A DNA stretch of 64,000 bases. Origin: Streptomyces sp. NBC_01232. GTDB taxonomy: Bacteria > Actinomycetota > Actinomycetes > Streptomycetales > Streptomycetaceae. The notes under the pieces were generated by a model. The model had not been told where the DNA came from. It made no database searches and worked only from the letters and a program-made list of their open reading frames with translations. The translations under genes were made by a program, and so were the position numbers. Position 1 is the first letter of the stretch. The number at the start of each line of letters is the position of its first letter. Positions 22,277 through 30,986 of this stretch are shown one piece after another. The DNA lies in assembly GCF_035989885.1 (NCBI RefSeq), contig NZ_CP108518.1, positions 496,001 through 560,000 on the forward strand, in the 5' to 3' direction.

Positions 22277-23559
22277 CCGGGCCGCGCGGGATCGCTGTGG
22301 GCCGGTTCGCCGCCCTCGTGGTGCTCGTCCTGGCCGTCGCCGTCGCCGCCACCCTGCTGATCACCCGGGCCACGGACGGGAGCGGCGCAGGCGGCGGAGC
22401 CGGGGAAGGAAAGGGCGGAACCGCAGACGGCCGGCCGTCCCAGGCCTCGTCGAACGGAGCCACGGCCGGACCCACGGCCGCACCCGCGGGCGGGACACCG
22501 TACGCGTACACCACCGAGCAGGAACTGGTCCTCGTGCGCGGTGACCGGCCGCCGACCCGTGTCCCGCGGGTCTTCGACCTTGCCGACCCGCATCGGAACA
22601 AGGTGGTGTGGACCCACGACGGCCACCGGGTGGCGTTCTTCTCCGACGACGAGCTGCTCGACCGGCGCGACGACACCCGGCTGATCACCGTCGACGCCCG
22701 GACCGGCGAGGTGCGCAGGCTGTCCTGCCCCGGCTGCCACGACCTCGCCCCGGTGGGCGACCACGACGTCATGGTCCTGTCCTACGAGCCCGGCCCCACC
22801 AGCGCGTTCCGCATCGACCTGGACCGCCCCACCGCCCCGCGGACCGAGCTCGACAACGGCAGCTACTGGCAGCCGCAGCTCCTCGGCTCCACCCCCACGC
22901 ACGTGCTCACCGGGCAGTACGAGATGTCCGGCGGCGACCCCGGGATGGAGCTGCGCCTGAACGACCTCAACACCGCCGGGATCACCGTCTATCCGCGCTT
23001 CGACTCCAACGCCTACATGCCGGCCGCGCTCGCCGCCGTCGGGGGCGGCGAGCGGATCGCGGTGGCGGCCCGCCACAACCCCGGCGGCTGCACCGCCCCC
23101 TTCCCCATCCACGTCCTCGGACCGAAGGGCGAGGTCGGCGGCAGCGACCAGTCTGCCGCTCTGCCGCCCGGCTACATCGACGGCGTCACCGGCGGGATCG
23201 ACGTGAGTGACCTGTGGTGGGGACCCGACCGGCATCTGTACGCCACCATCTCCGCCTGGACCTGCGACAAGAGCCGGGATTCGCAGGACGGCAGGAAGCG
23301 GCCGCACCGCCCGGCCACGCTGTTCCGGCTGGACGGCGACCGGTGGGTGAGCGCGGGCGACCAACCGGCGACCGTGGTGCGCCCCTTGGACCGCGACATC
23401 AGGATGGTGCTGGTCGTCCCCGACTGCAACGGCCCCGTGGAGCGGACCGACGGCATCACCTACTGCAACACCGGTTCCCTGTACCGCGAGGAGGCCGGAC
23501 AGCGGACGAAGGTCGCGGACGACGTCCTGTCGCTCTCCGCCCCGGCCACTGCTTCCTGA
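22273..23559 (+). CDS. Membrane-anchored protein with propeller-like external domain
   Basis: The 428-residue protein has one N-terminal membrane helix ('RFAALVVLVLAVAVAATLLIT'; about 20 residues), a Gly/Ala/Thr-rich linker, and a domain with repeated motifs typical of TolB/WD40-like propellers: 'KVVWTHDGHRVAFFSDDELL', 'TRLITVDARTGEVRRLSC', 'DVSDLWWGPDRHLYATIS', 'PATLFRLDGDRW'. It has several Cys pairs ('CPGC', 'CTAP', 'CDKS', 'DCN', 'YCN') suggesting disulfides outside the cell. It overlaps the previous gene by four bases and is probably translated with it. Function unknown. Confidence 0.78.
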   Translation: MTGPRGIAVGRFAALVVLVLAVAVAATLLITRATDGSGAGGGAGEGKGGTADGRPSQASSNGATAGPTAAPAGGTPYAYTTEQELVLVRGDRPPTRVPRVFDLADPHRNKVVWTHDGHRVAFFSDDELLDRRDDTRLITVDARTGEVRRLSCPGCHDLAPVGDHDVMVLSYEPGPTSAFRIDLDRPTAPRTELDNGSYWQPQLLGSTPTHVLTGQYEMSGGDPGMELRLNDLNTAGITVYPRFDSNAYMPAALAAVGGGERIAVAARHNPGGCTAPFPIHVLGPKGEVGGSDQSAALPPGYIDGVTGGIDVSDLWWGPDRHLYATISAWTCDKSRDSQDGRKRPHRPATLFRLDGDRWVSAGDQPATVVRPLDRDIRMVLVVPDCNGPVERTDGITYCNTGSLYREEAGQRTKVADDVLSLSAPATAS

Positions 23560-23802
23560 CCGCGCACCCACCAGGTTCGGGCTCGCGGGTGTTGGCCGGC
23601 ATCGCTGCGCGAACTAGGCTGGGCGGCGATGACTCCCGGGACGGCCTTGCGCCACACACAGACTGGTGACCCGGTGCTCCTCTGAGCCCGGTAGGGGCCG
23701 GTACGGGCTCCCTGTCCGATCGAGGAGCCGGCGCGGCTGCGCGGGCTCCGCCTCCGTCGTGTTGATCACAGGCTGCAGACATCCACCACGACAGGAGAAC
23801 TC

Positions 23803-24549
23803 ATGCCCACCGCAACGCTGTCGATCCCCACGGCGGACGGCCAGGCCGACGCCTTCGCCGCGTTCCCCGAGCACGGCGAGCAGCACCCAGGGGTGCTGAT
23901 GTACCCGGACGGCCTCGGCATCCGCCCCGTGCTGCGGGAGATGGCCCGCGAACTGGCCGGGCACGGGTACTACGTACTCGTCCCCAACCCCTTCTACCGG
24001 CACGGCCCGGCACCGGTGATCGAGCTTCCCGAGCACATCGGGGCAGAGGTCCGGCCCGCGATCTTCGCCCGGGTGATGCCCATGATCGAGGCGCACACCG
24101 CCGAACGCATCCTGAGCGACGCCGACGCGTACCTGACGTTCCTCACCAGCAGGCCCGAGGTCGGTCCCGGACCGGTCGCGGTGACCGGCTACTGCATAGG
24201 CGGCCTGCTGGCGATGCGCACTGCCGCGGCGCACCCCGGCCGGGTGGCCGCCGTTGCCGGATTCCACTGCCCCGTGGCCGCCGACGGCCCCGACGGCCTG
24301 CGCCGTCTCCTCTCCACGCTCACCGCCCGGGTCCACCTGGGACACGCCGAGACCGATATCACGCCCGCGGCCCTCGACGAGCTCAACAACGCGATGGATG
24401 CCGCAGGGGTCGTCCACACCTCCGAGATCTATCCCGGCACCGTCCACGGCTTCACCATGTCCGACACGGATGCCTTCAACGCCGGTGCACTGCAGCGCCA
24501 TTGGGACCACTTGCTGCCCCTCCTCGGCGGCACCCTGATCACCGGCTGA
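23803..24549 (+). CDS. Dienelactone hydrolase family protein
   Basis: The 248-residue protein is an alpha/beta hydrolase of the dienelactone hydrolase type. The nucleophile Cys is in 'GYCIGG' (residue 131), the Asp is 185 ('HAETD') and the His is 215 ('VHGF'), giving a Cys-Asp-His triad. The early part has 'GVLMYPDGLGIRPVLREMARELA', where the family has an Asp-Gly-Gly/Leu motif. The substrate is unknown. It starts with ATG after ACAGGAG. A perfect hairpin follows it and separates it from the convergent gene. Confidence 0.88.
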   Translation: MPTATLSIPTADGQADAFAAFPEHGEQHPGVLMYPDGLGIRPVLREMARELAGHGYYVLVPNPFYRHGPAPVIELPEHIGAEVRPAIFARVMPMIEAHTAERILSDADAYLTFLTSRPEVGPGPVAVTGYCIGGLLAMRTAAAHPGRVAAVAGFHCPVAADGPDGLRRLLSTLTARVHLGHAETDITPAALDELNNAMDAAGVVHTSEIYPGTVHGFTMSDTDAFNAGALQRHWDHLLPLLGGTLITG

Positions 24550-24585
24550 GGCGGCTACAGGGCTTCTGGCCCCACACATCCAGAC

Positions 24586-24626
24586 GCCCGTGCAACTGCC
24601 GCGAAATCCTCGCCAGTTGCACGGGC
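24586..24626. terminator. Hairpin between convergent genes
   Basis: A perfect 13-base stem GCCCGTGCAACTG with its complement CAGTTGCACGGGC and a 15-base loop lies between the hydrolase gene and the GyrB-like gene. It probably ends both transcripts. Confidence 0.75.
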
Positions 24627-24649
24627 ACAGGAAGTACTACGCGCTGAGG

Positions 24650-25294
24650 TCACCGACTTGGCCGGTCCGCTCCGCCACGCAGGTCCTCGATACGGACGGT
24701 CAGGGCGGGCCAGTGTCCGGACCACCGCGCGGGATCATCCGCGGTCAGCGCTCCGTGCGAACGCAGGCCCTCGGCCGGCAGGAAGCGGACGCAGGTGCCC
24801 GTGGTCCCGTCCGTCTCGACGGACTCCAGTCCGGTGACCGGGACGCCGTGCTCATAGCGCCGGCTCCAGGATCCGTTGAGGCGGCGGTTGGTGTGGATCA
24901 GCCACTCGCTGAGCGCTGCGACGGTGGACATGCCTCGACGCGGGTGACCGTCCGGCAGCCGCTCCGCCTCCGGGTGGTCGAAGAACCGGAGGTCCTTGGT
25001 GGCCATCACCGGCTTCTTCACCACCCGGCCGTGCTCGTCCACCCGGGTGTCGGTGCCCCGCCCGTCGTCCTGCACCGATACGGAGCCGTCCGCATGCAGC
25101 GTGACCACGCACCGTCCCCCGCCCCTGCTCGCCGCCTCGTCGGCGGCGTAGGCGACGACCTCGAGCACGAGGTGTCCCGGCCCGCCCGGAGCGAACTCTC
25201 CCGGTTCCCGGCGGATCCGGCCCAGATGGTCCGCGTCCACGGTGTCGGCCCAGTCATGTGTGGTGTTGACCCACGAAGCCCTTGATCCGTCCAT
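24650..25294 (-). CDS. Truncated GyrB-like GHKL ATPase-domain protein
   Basis: The 214-residue protein resembles only the ATP-binding part of GyrB/ParE. It has 'WADTVDADHLGRIRREPGEF', 'HLVLEVVAYAADEAAS' (the Glu catalytic base region), 'VTLHADGSVSVQDDGRGTDT' and 'MSTVAALSEWLIHTNRRLNGSW'. In GyrB the helix reads EVVDN with a Mg-binding Asn; here that position is Tyr (EVVAY), so ATP hydrolysis may be lost or altered. No toprim or transducer domain follows. Genuine gyrase must be elsewhere. It is convergent with the hydrolase gene. Confidence 0.8.
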   Translation of the reverse strand: MDGSRASWVNTTHDWADTVDADHLGRIRREPGEFAPGGPGHLVLEVVAYAADEAASRGGGRCVVTLHADGSVSVQDDGRGTDTRVDEHGRVVKKPVMATKDLRFFDHPEAERLPDGHPRRGMSTVAALSEWLIHTNRRLNGSWSRRYEHGVPVTGLESVETDGTTGTCVRFLPAEGLRSHGALTADDPARWSGHWPALTVRIEDLRGGADRPSR

Positions 25295-25399
25295 CCGACC
25301 AGTATCGGCGAAGCCGGCGAGCAGTTCGCGGATCCGATTGCGGACAGGCCGTGACTCCCGCCCGTCGAGCTCGTTGAAGGGACAGGTCAGCGAAGTGCA

Positions 25400-25430
25400 C
25401 GAAGGCCCCGAGTCGATTGCGGGGCCTTCG
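25400..25430. terminator. Hairpin downstream of the LRV-repeat gene
   Basis: A 10-base stem CGAAGGCCCC with complement GGGGCCTTCG and an 11-base loop follows the minus-strand repeat-protein gene. It likely ends that transcript before the GyrB-like gene. Confidence 0.7.
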
Positions 25431-25484
25431 TGGTGTCCGCAGCCGCGGCTGGCACCTACCCGTTTACACAGGCGCAGCCCGGTG

Positions 25485-26960
25485 TCACAGTCCGGCCAGC
25501 GCGATGAGCCGGTGCATATGTGCGGGCGGCAGATCGGCGTTGCCGGCCGCGGTGGCCGCGACCCGTTTCGACGGGTCCGACAACAGCCGCGTCAGGATCC
25601 GGGCCGGGAGTCCGGGACGGGTCGCGATCGCGTGGCGTACCGACTCGTCGGGATCGGCGGCGAGGGCACGGAGCAGTTCCACCGGCAGGTCGGGGTCACG
25701 GGGGGCCAGCCTCCGCATTCTCGGGTCGGGGTCGGTGGCCAGTCGCCGCAGGACGTCCGCCGGCAGGGGGAAGTCGTCGGCCGGGCGCCATCGCGTCCTC
25801 TTGTACGGGCGGTGGCTGCGGTCGATGCGTTCGGCGGTGGCGGGATCGATCCGGTCACGTGCGTGCCGGGCCATCGTCGTGCGGACGCTGCTCTCCTCGT
25901 CGTCGAGCAGCCGGGCCGCGACCGGCCTGGGCAGGGAGTCGGACATCGCGGCCGAGGCACGGAAGCAGACGTACGGCGATTCGGTGTGGGGCAGGGGATC
26001 GGCGGTCACCCACGGCAGACGCAGCGTCCGCAGTTCCAGACGCGCTATCTCGCTCAGGATCTGTCGTTCGAGCGCGTCGTCGTCCAGTTCCTGGTCGTCG
26101 TCGAGCCAGTCCGCCGGGGGCGCCTCGGTCAGGATGCGTGCGTGGATCGCGGCACGGGTCGGTTCCGGGGTGTCCTGACGGGCGAAGATCCCGAGCGCGA
26201 CCCGCGGGTCGGGATCCTCCGCCAGCCGGTCGCGCAGCGGCGCCGAGAGGCCGGGATGCTCCGCGAGTTCCTTGCGCACCGCTTCGTCCGGGTCGTGGGC
26301 CAGCCGGCGCTCCGTGTCGGCGTCCAGAGTGCAGTGGCGGATGGCCCCGGCGCGTGTGACCGGGTCGGCCAGGAGCGCGGGGAGCAGGTCGGCCGGCGGA
26401 ACCGGGTGGGGCAGCTGCCGGTAGTAGGTCGCGCAGGCGCCTGCGCGCACCGCGTCGTCGGGGTCCGTCAGCAGACGGCGACGCACCGGTTCGGGGGCCT
26501 GCGTCCACCATTGGGCCAGTGTCGCCCGGACCTCCGGGTCGACGTCGGCCGCCAGCAGGGCGCGCAGATCCGCCGGCATGTGATCGTTCTCCGCCAGCGA
26601 TCCGCGCACCTTGGGGTCGGCGTCGCCGAGAAGCCGCTCGAACAGCTCCCGGTGCGCGTCGCCGCCCGCCCTGGACGCCACGGCCGTGCGTACCGCAGGG
26701 TCGGGGTGCTCGGCCAGTGCCATCCGGAAGGCGTGCGGGAGGCTGCGGTTGAGGGCGAGCGAGTGAGTGAGCCAGTGATCGTCGATGGCGATGATCTCGG
26801 CGATCATGTCGTCGGTCAGGTCCGGGCGCTTGGCGACCTCGCCGAAGCCGTTGCGATGGGCGAAGAGGCGGCGGACGAGCTCGGGCGGCAGCGCAGGATT
26901 CTCCGCAAGTGCCTCCACCACCTCGTTGAGGTGGACCGGGGACGGTGTGGCGTCCGACAC
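25485..26960 (-). CDS. LRV / HEAT-like repeat protein
   Basis: The 491-residue protein is built of about 15 short helical repeats of the leucine-rich variant (LRV) type. The units carry patterns such as 'LAEHPDPAVRTAVASRAG', 'LLGDADPKVRGSLAEN', 'LLTDPDDAVRAGACA', 'LATDPDPRMRRLAPRD' and 'LLSDPSKRVAATAAGN'. These repeats form a curved solenoid for protein contacts. There is no signal or membrane segment. Start ATG at 26960. It appears as a single gene with its own terminator; the partner cannot be deduced. Confidence 0.88.
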   Translation of the reverse strand: MSDATPSPVHLNEVVEALAENPALPPELVRRLFAHRNGFGEVAKRPDLTDDMIAEIIAIDDHWLTHSLALNRSLPHAFRMALAEHPDPAVRTAVASRAGGDAHRELFERLLGDADPKVRGSLAENDHMPADLRALLAADVDPEVRATLAQWWTQAPEPVRRRLLTDPDDAVRAGACATYYRQLPHPVPPADLLPALLADPVTRAGAIRHCTLDADTERRLAHDPDEAVRKELAEHPGLSAPLRDRLAEDPDPRVALGIFARQDTPEPTRAAIHARILTEAPPADWLDDDQELDDDALERQILSEIARLELRTLRLPWVTADPLPHTESPYVCFRASAAMSDSLPRPVAARLLDDEESSVRTTMARHARDRIDPATAERIDRSHRPYKRTRWRPADDFPLPADVLRRLATDPDPRMRRLAPRDPDLPVELLRALAADPDESVRHAIATRPGLPARILTRLLSDPSKRVAATAAGNADLPPAHMHRLIALAGL

Positions 26961-27287
26961 GGGAAGTGACCCTTCTGACTGGGCGAGTTGACCGCCGAGT
27001 CTCTCACGCGGGGCCCGGCCGGGCAGCCCCGTCGTACGGACCCTCAGCTGTCGCCCTGCCCGGAGTCGGGACCCTCCGGCGCCGGGGGGCCGGGTCCATC
27101 CGCTACGTCGCGCGGCGCGAGGGTGTCATCGTCGTGCTCACCGGCGGGGGTCCGTCCGTTCCCGACGGCGACCTGAGAGCCATGGCGACTCCCTCGCCGT
27201 ACGCAGGCCCGCCTTCTTCCTCGACCCGAACGGGCGGTAGACGGTTGCTGGAGGTGCTGTTCTGGGCGGCTTCCGGGTGCGCGCCGT
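26961..27287. other. Intergenic region without a supported gene
   Basis: This ~330-base gap lies between two minus-strand genes. It has no ribosome-site-led frame that I would accept. It presumably holds the promoter of the repeat-protein gene near its left end. Confidence 0.4.
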
Positions 27288-27887
27288 TCAGAACGGCTCG
27301 AAGCTCGGCCGAACGGGGCCAATCTCTCCGGCAGCGACCAGCTCGTCCAGATCCTCGGGCTCCAGGAACTCCAGGGCTTCCGGTTCGATGCCGTGGTACC
27401 GGTCCACGTCGAGCAGCCGCCGCACGAACATGAGGGCGAAACCCGAGAACGGGCCGTCGAAGGTCTCGCAGCCCGCTTCATGAGCCATCGTGACGACCTT
27501 CCACCGGTCCGGGTCGGGGTCGCAGGGCAGGAAGAAGTGCTCGTCGCCGCTGTGGTCGTAACCCCAGGAGATCAGCCCACCGGGTTCGGGGTGGAAGGGG
27601 TACGGGACATGCTCGAAGTCGCCCGCGCTCAGGGCCCGCTTTCGACGCTCGGCGAACAGCTGGTGATTCCCGCGCATGCGCTCCAGCAACGGCCTCGTTC
27701 CACGCGGGTGGAAGACGGCGAGCTCGCCGGAGATGACCCCGCTGCCGTAGGCGTCGAGGAACGCCTTGAAGTCCCTGGGCAGAGCAGAACCTATGTGCTC
27801 CTCGATTTCGTTCCAGTCGCCCGGGTTCGGCTGCCGGTGGGCGGCGGGCTCGCCCAACAGGGCCTGCAAATCGTCGAACGAGGACAT
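27288..27887 (-). CDS. SMI1/KNR4 (SUKH) family protein
   Basis: The 199-residue protein has the SUKH pattern: 'NEIEEHIGSALPRDFKAFLDAYGSG' (helix-helix with the conserved Leu-Pro), 'GLISWGYDHSGDEHFFLPC' and 'ALMFVRRLLDVDRYHGIEPEALEFL'. SUKH proteins are often immunity proteins against secreted nuclease-type toxins, but many are solitary and of unknown role. No toxin gene lies next to it. The ATG at 27887 is preferred because GGAG stands 7 bases upstream; a TTG four codons earlier is less likely. Confidence 0.85.
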   Translation of the reverse strand: MSSFDDLQALLGEPAAHRQPNPGDWNEIEEHIGSALPRDFKAFLDAYGSGVISGELAVFHPRGTRPLLERMRGNHQLFAERRKRALSAGDFEHVPYPFHPEPGGLISWGYDHSGDEHFFLPCDPDPDRWKVVTMAHEAGCETFDGPFSGFALMFVRRLLDVDRYHGIEPEALEFLEPEDLDELVAAGEIGPVRPSFEPF

Positions 27888-27899
27888 GCACTGCTCCAA

Positions 27900-28158
27900 G
27901 GCCGGTCAGCGGGGATCTGCGTCAATGTAGCCGCACTGGGACGGCAGCGACATGGCCGGTCGCCGGGACGGTCCGTGCCAGGTCGAGGCCGATGTCCACG
28001 AGCGATGACCGGCGCAGCTTTGCGACACAACGTCCGGGACCCGGGTGAACGTGATGGCGCGGCGCCGCCCGATCGCGTCGAGTATTTCGCGTGCCGCCGG
28101 GAGCACTTCGATGCCGATGGCTGCCGTCCCGGCTCCGGTCGGATCGACGAGGCACCCC
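27900..28158. other. Gap between SUKH gene and PP2C gene
   Basis: No gene is supported in these ~260 bases. Short minus-strand frames exist but lack ribosome sites. Confidence 0.35.
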
Positions 28159-30276
28159 CTAGACGAGCGGGCCGCCGATGGGCTGTTCCGTCCAGATGGT
28201 CTTGCCCGTACGTGTGAAGCGGCTGCCCCAGCGGTCGGTGAGCTGGGCGACGAGGAAGAGGCCGCGCCCTCCTTCGTCCGTGTCCCGTGCCCGGCGCAGG
28301 CGGGGCTGGGTGCTGCTGGGGTCGGACACCTCGCAGACGAGCACCCGGTCGCGGATCAGCCGCAGCCCGACCGGGCCGCCCGCGTAGCGGATCGCGTTCG
28401 TGACGAGCTCGCTGGCGACGAGTTCGGTCACGAAGCCCAGTTCGTCCAACTGCCATGCGGACAGCTGGCCCACCACCAGCTCACGGGCTTCGGCGACGAG
28501 GGAGAGGTCGGCCTCGAACTCCCACTCGGCGACCTGGTCGGACGAGAGCGTGTGGATGCGGGCGAGCAGCAGGGCGGCGTCGTCGACGGGCATGTGAGGC
28601 CGCACCCCGTCGAAGACGCCCCGGCTGATCTCATCGATCGGCCGGCTCGGGTCGGCTCCGGCGAGTGCGCCCCTGAGCCTCTCCATTCCCTCCTCGATGT
28701 CGCCGTCGCGGCTCTCCACGAGTCCGTCCGTGAAGAAGCCGAGCATGCTGCCGGGCCGTACACCGAACTCCGTCACCTCGAAGGGCACTCCGCCCACCCC
28801 CAGCGGCGGTCCGGGCGTCACGTCGAGGAAGGCCGGCTCCCCTTCCGGCGGCAGCAGGACCGGCGGCGGGTGTCCCGCGGCGGCTGCGGCACACTGCCCC
28901 GTCACGGGGTCGTAGACGGCGTACAGGCACGTCGCCCCGAGCACCGCCGGTTCGGAGCGCTCCGAGTGATCCGAGGGTTCTGAGGAATCCGAGGGCTCCG
29001 AGCGGAACTCGCCGGTCATCTGCTCGTCCGAGAAGCCGAGCACCAGGTCGTCGAGATGCGTGAGGAGCTCCCCCGGATCCAGATCGAGGTCGGCCAGGGT
29101 CTGCACCGCGGTCCGCAGCCGCGCCATGGCGGCCGTGGCCTCGAGTCCGTGTCCGACGACGTCCCCGACCACGAAGGCCACGCGCAGCGACGACAAGGGG
29201 ATCACGTCGAACCAGTCCCCGCCGACCCCCACACCGCCCCCGGCGGGCTGGTACACCCCCGCCGTGTCCGCGGCCGCCACGTTCAGGGCGGAATGCGGCA
29301 GCAGGCTCCGCTGCAGGGCCACCGCCGACCGGTGTTCCTTGGTGTAGCGGCGCGCGTTGTCCACGCCGAGTGCGGCTCTGGACGCGAGGTCCTGGAGGAG
29401 GGCGGCGTCCTCCTCGCGGAACGCGGAAGGCAACTGGCTGCGCCAGACCGTGACGCAGCCGAGGATCAGGCCGCGTGCGTAGAGCGGCACCGCCACCGAG
29501 GAGTGCGCCCCGCTCGGGACGAACAGGCGCAGGGTCTCGGTGTCCACGCCGAGCTTCGCGCGCAACGCGTCGATGTCGGACACGAGCACGGGCTGTCCCG
29601 CCATGAGCGGACGCATCACATCGGAGTCCGACACGGGAGGAAGGGCCTCGCCGACCGGCAGGAGGTCCTCCGCGGATATCCCGGGACTCTGTGCCGCGGC
29701 GGTCCGGCACAGGCGGACATCACCGCTGGCTTCGAGGTGCGGCGGCTCGTCCCCCACCAGCACCGGCTCCGCGAGGTCCACGGTCGCCAGGTCGGCGAAT
29801 TCGGGGACCAGCAGGTTCACGAGGGTCTGGGCCATCTCCGTGACGTCGAGCGAGGCCCCGATGCTCGAGGTGGCGGCGCGGGACAGCTTCTTGCGGCGGC
29901 GCTCCGAGTCGTGATCGGCCGCCTCCGCGACCGCTTCGGCCGGGGTGACCAGGACGAGCCACTGGGTATCGTCGGCATCGGGGGCGCCGCGGGTACAGGC
30001 CGCGAGCCGGACTATCCTGCAGACGAGCGGGACCTTCCGGCCCGCCTCGTCGCTTCCGGGCACCGTCACGAGCCGACCGGCCGATCCCGCTTCCGGTCCG
30101 CCGCGCGGCAGCAGCCCCGACAAGGGGGCGTACGTCTCCCCCGGCGAGCATGCCAGCAGCGTCGTGGCCGACGCGGAACGGGCGATGACCACGCCCTCGT
30201 CGTCCAGGACGACCGCTGCCGTGTCACTGACGGGCGCCGAGGCCGGCCTCGGGCCGCGATGCTCCGGTTCACCCAT
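28159..30276 (-). CDS. PAS-GAF-SpoIIE PP2C phosphatase with C-terminal HATPase
   Basis: The 705-residue protein has four parts. Residues ~15-125 are PAS-like ('AAVVLDDEGVVIARSA'), ~140-325 GAF-like ('ATSSIGASLDVTEMAQTL', 'SVAVPLYARGLILGCVTVW'), ~340-570 SpoIIE PP2C ('GVGGDWFDVIPLS', 'VVGDVVGHGLEATAAMARL', 'FFTDGLVESR', 'VDDAALLLARIH') and ~590-700 a GHKL ATPase ('ELVTNAIRY', 'GGRGLFLVAQL'). All PP2C metal ligands are present. It should act in the cytoplasm as a sensor that controls a STAS/anti-sigma pair, with both phosphatase and kinase arms. A short Ser/Glu-rich repeat (SEPSD, SEPSDHSERSEP) interrupts the PP2C domain. The start ATG follows TGGAGG. Confidence 0.92.
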   Translation of the reverse strand: MGEPEHRGPRPASAPVSDTAAVVLDDEGVVIARSASATTLLACSPGETYAPLSGLLPRGGPEAGSAGRLVTVPGSDEAGRKVPLVCRIVRLAACTRGAPDADDTQWLVLVTPAEAVAEAADHDSERRRKKLSRAATSSIGASLDVTEMAQTLVNLLVPEFADLATVDLAEPVLVGDEPPHLEASGDVRLCRTAAAQSPGISAEDLLPVGEALPPVSDSDVMRPLMAGQPVLVSDIDALRAKLGVDTETLRLFVPSGAHSSVAVPLYARGLILGCVTVWRSQLPSAFREEDAALLQDLASRAALGVDNARRYTKEHRSAVALQRSLLPHSALNVAAADTAGVYQPAGGGVGVGGDWFDVIPLSSLRVAFVVGDVVGHGLEATAAMARLRTAVQTLADLDLDPGELLTHLDDLVLGFSDEQMTGEFRSEPSDSSEPSDHSERSEPAVLGATCLYAVYDPVTGQCAAAAAGHPPPVLLPPEGEPAFLDVTPGPPLGVGGVPFEVTEFGVRPGSMLGFFTDGLVESRDGDIEEGMERLRGALAGADPSRPIDEISRGVFDGVRPHMPVDDAALLLARIHTLSSDQVAEWEFEADLSLVAEARELVVGQLSAWQLDELGFVTELVASELVTNAIRYAGGPVGLRLIRDRVLVCEVSDPSSTQPRLRRARDTDEGGRGLFLVAQLTDRWGSRFTRTGKTIWTEQPIGGPLV

Positions 30277-30367
30277 GTCGCCTCCACGCACCGTGCCTTC
30301 AGTATCGACCCCGAAGGGGCGCCCGGCGACCTGCGGCCCCACCGGACGCAGGGCGGGCCCGCGGTGC

Positions 30368-30700
30368 TCAGGTCAGGCCCCACGACCACGTTCCGTCGGC
30401 GGTGACGAGGCAGACGAGGACCAGCACGTCGGCCAGGCCCAGGGCGATGCCCAGGCGGGCCCGGCCGGGCCTGGAGGTGTGCCGCCGCAGGGCGAGGGCG
30501 CCGAGGACGACGGCGACCGGGCCGAGGATCAGGTTCATCACGAGCAGCCCCACCAGCCCGAGGACGAAGCCGGTGACGGCCATCGCGTCGGCGTCACGGG
30601 TGCGGGTGGCCGGGGCCGGGCCCCGGCTGCCGGTACGGGGTCCAGTACGGGCTCCCGTACGGCCTCCGGGGCGCGTACGGGACTCGGTCCGCGGGCTCAT
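30368..30700 (-). CDS. DUF4190-like small membrane protein
   Basis: The 110-residue protein has a basic Arg/Thr/Gly-rich N-terminus and two hydrophobic segments ('AVTGFVLGLVGLLVMNLILGPVAVVLGALAL' in two parts, and 'LGIALGLADVLVLVCLV'), with 'GALALRRH' between. This is the layout of DUF4190-type membrane proteins. GGGGAGG precedes the ATG. The start overlaps the stop of the upstream gene by four bases (ATGA), so the two are one operon. Confidence 0.75.
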   Translation of the reverse strand: MSPRTESRTRPGGRTGARTGPRTGSRGPAPATRTRDADAMAVTGFVLGLVGLLVMNLILGPVAVVLGALALRRHTSRPGRARLGIALGLADVLVLVCLVTADGTWSWGLT

Positions 30701-30888
30701 CGCAGACCTCCCCGGTCGTGGTCGACGTAACCGGCCCGGCGGTGCCCCGAGAAGCGCTCGCGCGTGGCGAAGAGGCCGAGCCAGAGGGCGATGGCGAGGC
30801 CGGCGACCAGGCTGACGGGCACGGGGACGTGGGCCACGGTGCCGAGGACGACACCGAGCACCAGCAACGCACCTACGAGGAAGAGCAT
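30697..30888 (-). CDS. Small membrane protein (63 aa)
   Basis: The 63-residue protein has two hydrophobic stretches ('LFLVGALLVLGVVLGTVAHV' and 'VSLVAGLAIALWLGLFA') and a basic C-terminal end. GGAGGA precedes its ATG with good spacing. It overlaps the next gene by four bases. It lies divergent from the TetR gene, so that regulator may control this small operon. Confidence 0.72.
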   Translation of the reverse strand: MLFLVGALLVLGVVLGTVAHVPVPVSLVAGLAIALWLGLFATRERFSGHRRAGYVDHDRGGLR

Positions 30889-30986
30889 GAGACATCCTCC
30901 GTTCAGGTAACAGTTGTTCACTGACTACCCGGTTCAGTCGGTCTCATGCTGGCGGCGGACAAGTGTGACGCGGTTGACTTCGCGTC

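Noticed and set aside
27900..28110. Minus-strand frame with 'AAREILDAIGRRRAITFTRVPD'.
   Set aside because: Helical-looking start but no ribosome site and no continuing domain; too weak to call.
30900..30945. Imperfect palindrome in the TetR divergent region as an operator.
   Set aside because: Mentioned in the TetR entry but too imperfect for its own feature without binding data.
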